NCBI GenBank assembly: GCA_031119475.1
Contig: JAVHXV010000010.1
Location: forward strand, 53,776 to 117,775
Source of the DNA: Pedobacter sp.
GTDB taxonomy: Bacteria > Bacteroidota > Bacteroidia > Sphingobacteriales > Sphingobacteriaceae
Direction: 5' to 3'
Length of the DNA stretch: 64,000 bases
Positions 34,857 through 43,797 of this stretch are shown here, piece after piece (the stretch's first letter is position 1; every line of letters starts with the position of its first letter). A program made the translations under genes and the position numbers. The notes below the pieces were generated by a model that did not search any database, had not been told where the DNA came from, and worked only from the letters and a program-made list of their open reading frames with translations.

Positions 34857-36182
34857 TTAGCGAAGCGCCTTTTTGTAGGCTTTTAAGGCACGGTCTCTGG
34901 CGAAGGTATGTTCTACAATGGGAACAGGTGCAATTGCCGAGCGGTATGCCGGCGCCCATTTAAAAACATATGCCATCTTTGGGTCGAATTTTTTGAGCTG
35001 AGCTTCGGGATTAAAGATCCTGAAATAGGGAGCAGCGTCATTTCCTGAGCCACAGGCCCATTGCCATCCGCCAATATTGCTTGCCTGCTCATAATCTAAG
35101 AGCTTCTCTGCAAAATAAGCCTCTCCCCATCTCCAATCGATCAAAAGATGTTTGCACAAAAAGCTGGCCACAACCATCCTTACCCGGTTATGCATAAATC
35201 CAATCTCATTTAACTGGCGCATCCCTGCATCTACAAGCGGATATCCCGTCTTGCCCTGGCACCATGCTTCGAATTCTGCTTCATCATTGCGCCATTGGAT
35301 CTGATCGTAATCTGGTTTGAAAGCATGGGAAACGGTAGAAGGGAAATGCCACAAGATCATCATGTAAAATTCTCTCCAGGCCAGTTCCGAAAGCCATTTG
35401 TCAGCCTTTTGTTGCAATGCTTCCTGTACTGCCTGCCTAATGCTCACCGTGCCAAACCGCAGGTGGATGCCTATTCGCGTGGTCGCATCTTTAGCTGGAA
35501 AATCACGAAATTGGTCATAATCTGCAACTTTGGTCTCGAAATGTACAGTCGGAAATTTTTGTTCAGATTCCTCAAAGCCGATTTTCTTTAATGAAGGAAT
35601 TGGAGGTACATCGATTTGGCAAAGATTTTTCAGGTAATGTTTAATAGGGTAGGATTTTACATAAAAATCATCTAATTTTTTTTGCCAGATCCGAAAATAG
35701 GGCGTAAAAACGGTATAGGGTTTACCATCTGCCTTGACTACTTCATCCTTTTCAAAAATTACTTGGTCCTTGAACGTGAAAAATGGAATATCCTTGCTGG
35801 CCAACAATTTGTGGATTTCAGCATCCCGTTCCCGGGCGTAAGGCTCATAATCCTGATTGGCATAAACTGCCTTCACATCAAACTCATCAACTATGGCTTT
35901 CCATACTTCACTGGGACGGCCATATTTTACAAGTAAGGCTGATTTTTGCTGTTGAAGCTCTTGGTTGATCTTCGCCAGCGTTTGATAGATAAATGTGACC
36001 CTTGCGTCGGCTTTGTTGGATAGTTGTTCGAGAATATGCTGATCAAAAATAAATAGGATCAAAACGGGATGATCTCCTTTTAGCGCATGATAGAGCGCGG
36101 CATGGTCGTTGAGCCTCAAATCTCTTCGCAGCCAGCAGATGCTGATGGATTTTTTTTTGTTTTCAGGTGATGATTTTGTCAT
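34857..36182 (-). CDS. phrB: Class I deoxyribodipyrimidine photolyase
   Basis: DNA photolyase/cryptochrome family protein (441 aa) that uses blue light and FADH to split pyrimidine dimers. The antenna-binding domain begins ICWLRRDLRLNDHAALYHAL. The FAD domain contains LSELAWREFYMMILWHFPS, GYPLVDAGMRQLNEIGFMHNRVRMVVASFLCKHLL and the active-site segment ASNIGGWQWACGSGNDAAPYFRIFNP, which matches CPD photolyases of class I. It follows a TIGR01777 gene by 5 bases and lies opposite a CRY-DASH gene. The CPD substrate is inferred from motif similarity with E. coli PhrB. Confidence 0.88.
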   Translation of the reverse strand: MTKSSPENKKKSISICWLRRDLRLNDHAALYHALKGDHPVLILFIFDQHILEQLSNKADARVTFIYQTLAKINQELQQQKSALLVKYGRPSEVWKAIVDEFDVKAVYANQDYEPYARERDAEIHKLLASKDIPFFTFKDQVIFEKDEVVKADGKPYTVFTPYFRIWQKKLDDFYVKSYPIKHYLKNLCQIDVPPIPSLKKIGFEESEQKFPTVHFETKVADYDQFRDFPAKDATTRIGIHLRFGTVSIRQAVQEALQQKADKWLSELAWREFYMMILWHFPSTVSHAFKPDYDQIQWRNDEAEFEAWCQGKTGYPLVDAGMRQLNEIGFMHNRVRMVVASFLCKHLLIDWRWGEAYFAEKLLDYEQASNIGGWQWACGSGNDAAPYFRIFNPEAQLKKFDPKMAYVFKWAPAYRSAIAPVPIVEHTFARDRALKAYKKALR

Positions 36183-36187
36183 TCGAG

Positions 36188-37117
36188 CTAGATTTGCAGC
36201 CTATTCCGGTTGGGACGATAAAGGGAGTCGATCGCTGCGTCGAGATTGGTATAAACGTATTTATATCCGGTATCCAATAACTTACGGGCCAAAGTGTTGC
36301 TGCTCATTAGCGGTAAGATGCTCATTTCACCAAGCATCGCCTTCAATACAAATTTAGGGACATGGATTCCCCAAATTGGCCGATTTACACGTCCTGCTAT
36401 GGTCTTCATCATGAATTTATTGGTAACCGGAAATGGCGCACAGGCCTGATAGGCGCCAACAAAGGAAGGATTTTCAACTGCCGTTACAAAAATTTTGACC
36501 ACATCATCCAAATGGACCCATGGTACCCATTGTTTGCCAGAGCCAAGAGGGGCGCCGACAAAAGACCTGATTGGTTTTTCAAGTTCTGCTACAAGGCCAT
36601 GCTCCCTGCTCAAGATCAGGCCTATGCGTACTTTTACAACACGAATGCCCATCGACAATCCTTCGTCTGCTGCCGCTTCCCATTTCACACAGCATTCGGA
36701 CAAAAATCCTTTCCCAGGATCAGAATCTTCCGTTAGGATTTCATTTTTCCGATCTCCATAATAACCAACTGCCGAAGCCGAAATAAATGAGGTAACGGGT
36801 GCTTGAATTTCGCGTATGGTACGGTAAAGTAATTTTGCCGATTCAACACGGCTATCAGTAATTTCCTTTTTACGTTCGGGAGTCCATTTTTTTTCACCGA
36901 TGTCGGCTCCTGCCAGATGGATGATCGTATCGATTCCTTCAAAGGCGTTCTTGTCGATTTCATTCCGCTCAACGTTCCATAAAAAGACCTTTGCGCCTTC
37001 AAATTGGGTCGTATTCCTTGATAAGATTGTAACCTGGTGGCCAAGCGCAAGTAAGGCCGGAACCAATTTGCGGCCTACCATTCCTGTAGCGCCGGTTATC
37101 AATATATGCTTTGACAT
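36188..37117 (-). CDS. TIGR01777 family NAD(P)-dependent epimerase-like protein
   Basis: Extended short-chain dehydrogenase of 309 aa, TIGR01777 family (YfcH-like). The N-terminal nucleotide-binding motif is ILITGATGMVGRKLVPALLALG; characteristic segments are FISASAVGYYGDR with the YxxxK position altered, VRIGLILSREHGLV, and VPWVHLDDVVKIF. No reaction is known for this family; in Bacteroidota it is often encoded with photolyase genes, as here where it is the first gene of a two-gene operon with phrB. A possible link to light or oxidative stress is inference. Confidence 0.85.
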   Translation of the reverse strand: MSKHILITGATGMVGRKLVPALLALGHQVTILSRNTTQFEGAKVFLWNVERNEIDKNAFEGIDTIIHLAGADIGEKKWTPERKKEITDSRVESAKLLYRTIREIQAPVTSFISASAVGYYGDRKNEILTEDSDPGKGFLSECCVKWEAAADEGLSMGIRVVKVRIGLILSREHGLVAELEKPIRSFVGAPLGSGKQWVPWVHLDDVVKIFVTAVENPSFVGAYQACAPFPVTNKFMMKTIAGRVNRPIWGIHVPKFVLKAMLGEMSILPLMSSNTLARKLLDTGYKYVYTNLDAAIDSLYRPNRNRLQI

Positions 37118-37310
37118 GATGAACTTCCTTTCTACTCCGATTTTTTTTGCTCGAAAGTATGCATTCTGGCTAAGACTTCATAGCGGTGAACGTCACGATT
37201 TAGCGATTTGTTAAATTTTTTTATCGATCACCACTATGTAAAAAATCTAATGTTTAAACAGTTAATTGCTATAAAATGTGCAAATTGCAAGCCAATATAA
37301 ATGGCTTTGG
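37118..37310. other. Divergent intergenic region, photolyase operon / CRY-DASH
   Basis: 193 bases holding both promoters. On the minus strand TACTTTCG, one base off the -7 consensus, lies ahead of the TIGR01777 gene; no clear element was found for CRY-DASH. Confidence 0.4.
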
Positions 37311-37313
37311 ATG

Positions 37314-38597
37314 ATGAGCAAAAAGATTTTGGTTTGGTTTAGGAATGATCTTCGTTTGCATGACAATGAAATGCTGGTCGAAGCCATTGCAAAATCAGAT
37401 GAAATTTTACCTGTTTATTTTTTCGATCCTAGACATTTCCAACAAACCAGCTATCATACCTTAAAAACTGGTGCGCTCCGTGCACAGTTTTTGATCGAAA
37501 GTGTGGCCGCACTCCGTCAATCATTCCAAAATCTGGGAGGCAACATTATTATCCTTCTTGGGAAACCTGAAGATCATTTGCCCGTTCTCGTATCCAAATA
37601 TGAGATCACGGAAGTCTATCATCACCGTGAAGTGGCCAGTGAAGAGACGGATGTATCGGCCCATGTGGAGGATGCGTTGTGGAAGCAAAGGGTAAACCTG
37701 AAGCATTTTATCGGCCATACGCTTTACAATAAGGAAGATCTTCCTTTCCCGATCAAGGATATTCCGGATGTTTTTGCGCAATTTAAAAAGAAAACCGAGC
37801 GTGATGCCGGGGTAAAGCCCTGTTTCTTAACTCCCCAGAAAATCAACTTTGTACCAACAGATGAATGGGGCGCGTTACCTGCACTCACTGAACTTTTGCC
37901 CCACGTTGATCTTGGCACGCTACCTACTTCGGCCTACAAGGGCGGTGAGCAGGAAGCCCTTAATCATTTATATGAGTTTCTGCATACTGGTGAAGACATG
38001 GCCCTGGCCAATGCTTCACTAAAGAAAAACGAGATCGTGTCCAAGCTTTCGCCCTGGTTGTCGTTGGGCTGCCTATCGCCGCGCGAAGTTTATTGGAAGA
38101 TGAAGGAAGCTGAATTGAGCTATGGCCTTAAGCCCTATTTTAACCAGATTGTAGTCGGGCTGTTGTGGAGGGATTATTATCGTTTCATGTTCAAAAAATA
38201 TGGCAATGTTTTTTTTAGGCCTGCAGGTTTTGGACATGCCGAGATGCCCGTCGGCCAGGTAGACGAATTGCAATTGTCGGCCTGGAAAAATGCGAACACA
38301 GGCCATCCCCTCGTAGACGCCATGCTTTATGAACTGAATACGACAGGCTACATCAGCCATGCTGCAAGACTTTTGGTTGCGCTATACCTGATTTATGAAC
38401 TGAAGATCAATTGGGTATTTGGGGCAGCCTATTTCGAAGAAAAACTGCTCGACTATACACCGGCAAGCAATTGGGGCAATTGGGCCAACGTGGCAGGTGT
38501 GGGCAATGATGCCAGGCTGACCAACAGTTTCGATTTCGAAAAACAGCTGAAAGTGGTCGATCCTAAAGGACTGTACCTGCAGGATGTCAGGGCATAG
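37314..38597 (+). CDS. DASH family cryptochrome
   Basis: CRY-DASH (427 aa from this start), a flavoprotein that repairs dimers in single-stranded DNA and may sense light. The N-terminal domain begins ILVWFRNDLRLHDNEMLVEAI. The FAD domain has LSPWLSLGCLSPREVYWKMK, LLWRDYYRFMFKKYGN, GHPLVDAMLYELNTTGYISHAARLLVA and the DASH signature ASNWGNWANVAGVGNDAR. Tandem ATGs at 37311 and 37314 are possible; the upstream GTG at 37278 is unlikely. It is transcribed away from the phrB operon. Confidence 0.9.
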   Translation: MSKKILVWFRNDLRLHDNEMLVEAIAKSDEILPVYFFDPRHFQQTSYHTLKTGALRAQFLIESVAALRQSFQNLGGNIIILLGKPEDHLPVLVSKYEITEVYHHREVASEETDVSAHVEDALWKQRVNLKHFIGHTLYNKEDLPFPIKDIPDVFAQFKKKTERDAGVKPCFLTPQKINFVPTDEWGALPALTELLPHVDLGTLPTSAYKGGEQEALNHLYEFLHTGEDMALANASLKKNEIVSKLSPWLSLGCLSPREVYWKMKEAELSYGLKPYFNQIVVGLLWRDYYRFMFKKYGNVFFRPAGFGHAEMPVGQVDELQLSAWKNANTGHPLVDAMLYELNTTGYISHAARLLVALYLIYELKINWVFGAAYFEEKLLDYTPASNWGNWANVAGVGNDARLTNSFDFEKQLKVVDPKGLYLQDVRA

Positions 38598-38735
38598 GTG
38601 AAAAGGTCAAAAAAGCGAAAAGTCAAAGGTGAAGCAGAAAGCCAAAAGCTTAATTTGAGCAAAGGAATGAGGCATTTTTGGATATAGAAAAGGTCAAATG
38701 CTTTGGGCTTGAAACTTTCTGCTTTTTATGAAGTT
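38598..38735 (+). repeat. Degenerate 7/8-nt array with inverted arms, AAGCAGAAA type
   Basis: Starts directly after the CRY-DASH stop: words around GTCAAAG, GCAGAAA, GCCAAAA. AAGCAGAAAG (38632-38641) has an exact inverted copy CTTTCTGCTT (38715-38724). The period is less regular than at other loci. Confidence 0.65.
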
Positions 38736-38738
38736 TAA

Positions 38739-38770
38739 TTGCCTTTTTTCAAGGTAAAATCCTAATTTTG
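38739..38770 (+). promoter_or_regulatory. Promoter of sucAB
   Basis: TTG at 38739-38741, 21-base spacer, TAATTTTG at 38763-38770; ATG is 25 bases downstream. Good match to the Bacteroidota consensus. Confidence 0.65.
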
Positions 38771-38795
38771 CAATACTTATCGTAACTACAGCATA

Positions 38796-41594
38796 ATGGA
38801 TAACTTATCTTATCTCAATGGCGCCAACGCCGAATATATAGAATCATTATATCAAAGCTATAAAGAAGACCCCAGTTCAGTAGAATTTGGATGGCAGAAG
38901 TTTTTTGAGGGCTTCGATTTTGGAAGAGGGTCCACAGCTGCAAGTGTGAGTGCAGAAACACCAGAGCACTTTTTAAAGGAGATCAACGTCTTAAATTTAA
39001 TCAACGGATATCGCCAGCGCGGGCACCTTTTTACACGTACAAATCCGGTTAGGGACCGTCGCAAACACAGCCCGACCCTGGCCATAGAAAACTTTGGCCT
39101 CTCCAAGGCCGACCTTGACACGGTTTTTAACTCCGCGGTAGAGACCGGCCTGGGCAAACCCGCAAAATTGAATGAAATCATTGCCTTTTTGGAACAGACT
39201 TACTGTGTTTCTATCGGAGCCGAATTCCTTTATTTAAGGACGCCAGAGGTTTTACAATGGCTGACCCAAAAGATGGAAGAGGAAAGGAATACACCTAAGT
39301 TTTCTTTGGACGAGAAAAAACGTATCCTTACGAAATTAAATGAGGCAGTAAGCTTTGAAAGCTTTTTGGGAACAAAATTCTTGGGCCAAAAACGTTTCTC
39401 TTTGGAAGGGGCAGAATCGTTGATCCCTGCGCTCGATTCTGTAATTGAGAAAGGTGCAGCACTCGGGATAGAGGAATTTGTGATCGGAATGGCCCACCGT
39501 GGGCGTCTGAATGTACTGGCCAACATCATGCAGAAAACCTATAAAGATATTTTTGCTGAATTTGAAGGCAAAGGTTATAGTGCCGACTCTCCATTTGGAG
39601 GGGATGTAAAATATCATTTGGGCTATTCAACAGACATTACGACCAATGCAGGTAAAAATGTTCATTTGAGCCTATGTCCAAATCCATCCCACCTCGAAAC
39701 CGTAAATGGTGTGGTAGAAGGGATGTCGAGGTCAAAAATCGATTTTAAATATGGTGGCGACAATAGCAGGTTGGCCCCAATATTGATACATGGCGATGCT
39801 TCGATTGCCGGACAGGGGATTGTTTACGAAGTGATCCAAATGGCGCGTTTGGAAGGCTATAAGACTGGTGGAACCATCCACTTGGTCATCAATAACCAGA
39901 TCGGATTTACCACAAACTATAAGGATGCCCGTTCAAGTACCTATTGTACCGACATTGCAAAGGTCACCTTGTCACCTGTTTTCCATGTAAACGGCGATGA
40001 TGTAGAAGCACTCGTATATGCCATTAATTTGGCCATGGAATATCGTCAAAGGTATCAAAACGATGTGTTTATTGACATTTTGTGCTATCGCAGGTTTGGA
40101 CACAACGAATCTGACGAGCCTAAATTTACACAGCCTTTGCTGTACAAGGCCATTGAGAAACATGCCAATCCTAGAGATATTTATATCGATAAGCTGAGCA
40201 AGGCGGGAGAATTGGAAGCCGGGCTGGCCAAAGAGATTGAAAAACAGTTCAAAGGCATCTTGCAGGAACGTTTAAATGAGGCAAAAGAAATTACCTCCAC
40301 TTATAGCGATGTTAAGTTTGGCGGGGCATGGGCCGATATGCGCTTGGCTACAGCCAAGGACTTCGAAGTTTCTCCAGATACTTCCGTGAAAAAAGAGACC
40401 TTGTTGGAAGTCGCCAAGCGGATTGCCACCTTGCCAAAAGACAAAAAATTCTTCAAGAAAATAGAAAAACTGTTTGATGAGCGCCAGAAAATGGCCACAA
40501 CTTCGCATGTTTTCGATTGGGCAATGGGTGAGCAGTTGGCTTATGGTACCTTGTTGGCAGAAGGAAAAAGAGTACGCTTAAGTGGACAGGATGTAAAAAG
40601 GGGAACTTTTTCACATCGTCATGCCGTACTTACATTGGAAGATTCGGAAGAAGAATATACGCCTTTGGCCAATATTTCTGTGCAGCAGGCACCTTTTGAT
40701 ATCTATAATTCGCATTTGTCTGAATATGGGGTGCTGGGATTTGAATATGGCTACGCCATGGCCAATCCCAATGCATTGACCATTTGGGAGGCCCAGTTTG
40801 GCGACTTTTTCAATGGTGCCCAAATTGTTGTCGACCAATATGTGGCGAGCTCAGAAACCAAATGGCAAAGGGAAAATGGCTTGGTGATGTTGTTGCCACA
40901 TGGTTATGAGGGACAAGGGCCAGAACATTCGTCGGCGCGCATCGAACGCTTTATGGAACTTTGTGCAGATTATAACATGCAGGTTGTGAACTGCACTACG
41001 CCTGCCAATTTTTTCCATTCGCTCCGTCGCCAATTTAAACGTGATTTCAGAAAGCCGTTGGTGGTGTTCAGTCCGAAAAGTTTATTGCGCCATCCGCTAT
41101 GCGTTAGTCCGTTGGGCGATTTTACCAATGGCAAGTTCAAAGAAGTAATCGATGATGAAAATGTAAAGGCCACGGCAGTAAAACGCGTGGTGTTCTGCAG
41201 CGGAAAGATCTATTATGATCTTCTGGAAACCCAAAAATCAAATGGTAAGGGCGATGTAGCCCTGGTCAGGTTGGAACAGCTGTATCCGACTCCGGTTGAT
41301 CAGATGGAAGCGGTGGTAAAGAAATATAAAAATGTACAAGATGTGGTTTGGGTTCAAGAGGAACCTGAAAATATGGGAGCATGGCCGTATTTATTGCGCA
41401 GACTAAGAAAGACAGCACTTAAAAACATCGATGTCATTGCACGGACAGAAAGCAGCAGTACGGCTACCGGTTATGCCAAACTGCATTCGAACCAGCAAGC
41501 GGCTATCATTTCTGCTGCCTTTGATATACCAGTTACCGAAAAAGTAAAAGCGATCGTAGCAAAAGCAACAAAAAAATTAGTAAATATAGACTAG
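38796..41594 (+). CDS. sucA: 2-oxoglutarate dehydrogenase E1
   Basis: Thiamine-diphosphate E1 component (932 aa) of the TCA-cycle 2-oxoglutarate dehydrogenase complex. The short N-terminal segment NAEYIESLYQSYKEDPSSV is the E2-docking region of the OdhA family. ThDP and Mg binding is shown by HGDASIAGQGIVYEVIQM through VINNQIGFTT (about 330-372), and substrate His residues by GMAHRGRLNVLANI and YRRFGHNESDEP. The C-terminal domain has LLPHGYEGQGPEHSSARIERF. It is followed by sucB; the E3 subunit is 7 kb away. Confidence 0.95.
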   Translation: MDNLSYLNGANAEYIESLYQSYKEDPSSVEFGWQKFFEGFDFGRGSTAASVSAETPEHFLKEINVLNLINGYRQRGHLFTRTNPVRDRRKHSPTLAIENFGLSKADLDTVFNSAVETGLGKPAKLNEIIAFLEQTYCVSIGAEFLYLRTPEVLQWLTQKMEEERNTPKFSLDEKKRILTKLNEAVSFESFLGTKFLGQKRFSLEGAESLIPALDSVIEKGAALGIEEFVIGMAHRGRLNVLANIMQKTYKDIFAEFEGKGYSADSPFGGDVKYHLGYSTDITTNAGKNVHLSLCPNPSHLETVNGVVEGMSRSKIDFKYGGDNSRLAPILIHGDASIAGQGIVYEVIQMARLEGYKTGGTIHLVINNQIGFTTNYKDARSSTYCTDIAKVTLSPVFHVNGDDVEALVYAINLAMEYRQRYQNDVFIDILCYRRFGHNESDEPKFTQPLLYKAIEKHANPRDIYIDKLSKAGELEAGLAKEIEKQFKGILQERLNEAKEITSTYSDVKFGGAWADMRLATAKDFEVSPDTSVKKETLLEVAKRIATLPKDKKFFKKIEKLFDERQKMATTSHVFDWAMGEQLAYGTLLAEGKRVRLSGQDVKRGTFSHRHAVLTLEDSEEEYTPLANISVQQAPFDIYNSHLSEYGVLGFEYGYAMANPNALTIWEAQFGDFFNGAQIVVDQYVASSETKWQRENGLVMLLPHGYEGQGPEHSSARIERFMELCADYNMQVVNCTTPANFFHSLRRQFKRDFRKPLVVFSPKSLLRHPLCVSPLGDFTNGKFKEVIDDENVKATAVKRVVFCSGKIYYDLLETQKSNGKGDVALVRLEQLYPTPVDQMEAVVKKYKNVQDVVWVQEEPENMGAWPYLLRRLRKTALKNIDVIARTESSSTATGYAKLHSNQQAAIISAAFDIPVTEKVKAIVAKATKKLVNID

Positions 41595-41662
41595 CGCTTT
41601 GCCCTGAGCGATAAGCATTGAGCGTACAGAATGCCAATGCCATCGCCAAACGCATTGCGCCA
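41595..41662 (+). repeat. Degenerate 7-nt array between sucA and sucB
   Basis: Directly after the sucA stop: GCGCTTT, GCCCTGA, GCGATAA, GCATTGA, GCGTACA, then GCCAAAC, GCATTGC, GCCAAAC. It fills nearly the whole sucA-sucB gap. Confidence 0.8.
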
Positions 41663-41675
41663 AACAAAAATAATC

Positions 41676-42905
41676 ATGGGTTTAGAAATAAAAGTTCCGC
41701 CGGTTGGCGAGTCAATTACAGAAGTGGTTTTATCCCGTTGGGTTAAAAATGATGGCGATTTCGTAGAAATGGACGAAATTATCGCCGAATTGGAATCCGA
41801 TAAAGCCACCTTCGAACTCACTGCCGAAAAAGCAGGAACTTTAAAGATTGTAGCCAGCGAAGGCGATACCTTGGCCATTGGCGCTGTTGTGTGCTCGATA
41901 GAAGAAGGCGGAAAGTCTGAAGGCCCCAAAGCTGAAAGCCCTAAATCGGAGGCGGCACCCCAAGCTGAAAAGGCCAGTGCCCCGGTAGCCGAAAAATCTG
42001 GAAATAGCTACGCAGCTGGAACGCCATCGCCTGCAGCAGCCAAAATATTAGCCGAAAAGGGAGTCGATTCAGGTTCGGTAAAAGGCACTGGTGTTGACGG
42101 TAGGATTACCAAAGAAGATGCCCTAAAATCTGAAAGCGCAAAAGCGGATGGCGGAAAGCAAAAAACGGAAAGCGCACAGCCAAAAGCAGAAAGTCTTGCC
42201 GGTTCTAGAAATGAGCGCAGGGAGAAAATGTCGCCATTGCGTAAAACTGTAGCCAAGCGTTTGGTGACCGTAAAAAATGAAACCGCCATGTTAACCACTT
42301 TTAATGAGGTAAACATGAAGCCGATTATGGACCTGAGGGCAAAATATAAAGACCAGTTCAAAGAAAAATTTGGTGTTGGCCTTGGCTTTATGAGTTTCTT
42401 TACGAAGGCGGTATGTGAAGCTGCCAAAGATTTTCCGGCGGTAAATGCCCGTATCGAAGGCGAGGAAATTGTCTATAACGATTTTGTTGATGTATCTATT
42501 GCTGTGTCTGCACCAAAAGGATTGGTTGTTCCAGTGATCAGGAATGCAGAAAGCATGAGCTTGGCACAGATCGAAAAAACAGTAGTGGAATTGGCGACGA
42601 AGGCAAGGGATAGCAAATTGACGATCGAAGAAATGAGCGGAGGTACTTTTACCATCACCAATGGTGGTGTATTTGGCTCGATGATGTCTACACCGATTAT
42701 CAATGCACCTCAATCTGCGATCTTGGGCATGCACAATATTATTGAACGTCCAATTGCCGAAAATAAGGAAGTAGTAATCCGTCCGATGATGTACATCGCC
42801 TTGTCTTATGATCACCGGATCATTGATGGGAGGGAGTCGGTAGGCTTTTTGGTACGCGTAAAACAATTGTTGGAAGATCCCTCACGCTTATTGTTGGGCG
42901 TTTGA
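41676..42905 (+). CDS. sucB: Dihydrolipoyllysine succinyltransferase (E2)
   Basis: E2 component (409 aa) carrying the succinyl group to CoA. The lipoyl domain (about 1-78) has the lipoylated Lys in [11 protein letters not shown] (about 44). The E3-binding domain is [35 protein letters not shown] (split here by description only; about 112-150), and the catalytic domain starts [12 protein letters not shown] (about 188) and ends with the active-site His in SYDHRIIDG. Both linkers (about 79-100 and 150-178) are Glu/Ser/Lys/Ala-rich and are encoded by DNA with the 7-nt array pattern. ATG 41676 suits the family; the upstream extension is array DNA. Confidence 0.94.
   Translation: MGLEIKVPPVGESITEVVLSRWVKNDGDFVEMDEIIAELESDKATFELTAEKAGTLKIVASEGDTLAIGAVVCSIEEGGKSEGPKAESPKSEAAPQAEKASAPVAEKSGNSYAAGTPSPAAAKILAEKGVDSGSVKGTGVDGRITKEDALKSESAKADGGKQKTESAQPKAESLAGSRNERREKMSPLRKTVAKRLVTVKNETAMLTTFNEVNMKPIMDLRAKYKDQFKEKFGVGLGFMSFFTKAVCEAAKDFPAVNARIEGEEIVYNDFVDVSIAVSAPKGLVVPVIRNAESMSLAQIEKTVVELATKARDSKLTIEEMSGGTFTITNGGVFGSMMSTPIINAPQSAILGMHNIIERPIAENKEVVIRPMMYIALSYDHRIIDGRESVGFLVRVKQLLEDPSRLLLGV
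41906..41958 (+). repeat. Array-like DNA in the first sucB linker
   Basis: Coding DNA with 7/8-base words GCGGAAA, GTCTGAAG, GCCCCAAA, GCTGAAA, GCCCTAAA encoding the linker after the lipoyl domain. Confidence 0.6.
42129..42198 (+). repeat. Degenerate 7-nt array in the second sucB linker
   Basis: Seven consecutive 7-base words (GCGGATG, GCGGAAA, GCAAAAA, ACGGAAA, GCGCACA, GCCAAAA, GCAGAAA) within coding DNA. Bases 42151-42174 differ by one base from the intergenic array at 9854-9877. Confidence 0.8.
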
Positions 42906-42920
42906 TCAGATCGAACCTAC

Positions 42921-42950
42921 AGCCCCTATGTTCTGCATTGGGGCTTTTTT
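42921..42950 (+). terminator. Intrinsic terminator after sucB
   Basis: Stem AGCCCC (42921-42926) / GGGGCT (42940-42945) with T-run to 42950. Confidence 0.82.
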
Positions 42951-43021
42951 ATGGCCAGTCCGAACATGTTAAATTAATGTTAAGTTTTTTAGCAATTATC
43001 CATATCCATAACTATCCGATA

Positions 43022-43720
43022 ATGAGAAAATTAATCCTATGTCTATTTTTTAGCCTATTTGCCGCTTCAGGGTTCTCCCAAACCATTATACAGAATTCTG
43101 GCTGGCTCACTTTAATCAACAACACCAAGTTTAACGGAAAATGGGGAGCGGCACTTGATGTTCAATTTCGGTCTGCCGATAATTGGAGCTATATTAGAAA
43201 TGTACTGGTCAGGCCCGGAATAACCTATTACCTGAGCGATAAGAGTAACATCACCGCTGGCTATCTATATGCCAATACGCACAATAAACTGGCTACAGGA
43301 AGCAGCGATCTGCTCGAGCAACGGATTTGGGAACAGTTTATCTATGCCCATAAGATCAGATCTTCTTTTGCTACCCATAGGGCCAGATTGGAACAACGCT
43401 TTATCGAAACTGCTACCGACGATATTTTTGCCCAGCGTTTCCGCTATTTTTTTAGGGTGATGAAGCCTTTGGCCCATTATAAAGACAGTTTCAATGAAGG
43501 AATTTTCTTGGCCCTTCAGAATGAGGTGTTTTTAAACATCCAAAATAAAGACCTGCTCAACCAAAGCGTATTCGACCAGAACAGGTTTTATGTGGCTTTG
43601 GGCTATCGCCTGTCGAAAAAATTGGACCTGGAAGCGGGCTACCTCAACCAATACATTAACAATGTTGGAAAAAACACTTCCAATAGGGTGGTACAATTGG
43701 CTGTTTATACTAGATTTTAA
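43022..43720 (+). CDS. DUF2490 family outer-membrane protein
   Basis: Exported barrel-type protein of 232 aa with a signal peptide (KLILCLFFSLFAASGFSQ). Typical DUF2490 features are the opening SGWLTLINNTKFNGKWGAALDVQ, repeated aromatic strands (LVRPGITYYLSDKSNITAGYLY), the central RLEQRFIE and the C-terminal aromatic ending VVQLAVYTRF, which fits outer-membrane insertion. The frame is open back to 42902, but ATG 43022 gives the signal peptide. Function unknown. Confidence 0.82.
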   Translation: MRKLILCLFFSLFAASGFSQTIIQNSGWLTLINNTKFNGKWGAALDVQFRSADNWSYIRNVLVRPGITYYLSDKSNITAGYLYANTHNKLATGSSDLLEQRIWEQFIYAHKIRSSFATHRARLEQRFIETATDDIFAQRFRYFFRVMKPLAHYKDSFNEGIFLALQNEVFLNIQNKDLLNQSVFDQNRFYVALGYRLSKKLDLEAGYLNQYINNVGKNTSNRVVQLAVYTRF

Positions 43721-43797
43721 GTCCTTGATCTGGATTTAAAATCATGTTATTGCCGGTTTAAAATCTTGTTAGTCCGGATTTAAAATCCGGACTAGCG
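43721..43797. repeat. 22-bp direct repeats ending in a 25-bp palindrome
   Basis: AAAATC recurs at 43738, 43760 and 43782, exactly 22 bp apart, within related flanks. The last copy makes a near-perfect palindrome at 43770-43794 (AGTCCGGATTT / AAATCCGGACT). It spans the stop of the P-loop NTPase gene on the minus strand. Confidence 0.75.

Noticed and set aside
37278..37313. GTG start extending CRY-DASH by 12 residues
   Set aside because: The family begins directly with the ILVWFRNDLRLHD strand, and two ATGs sit at the expected place.
42291..42866. Minus-strand open frame of 191 codons inside sucB
   Set aside because: Shadow of a well-supported gene; composition is rich in His, Cys, Arg and Tyr and no family is recognisable.
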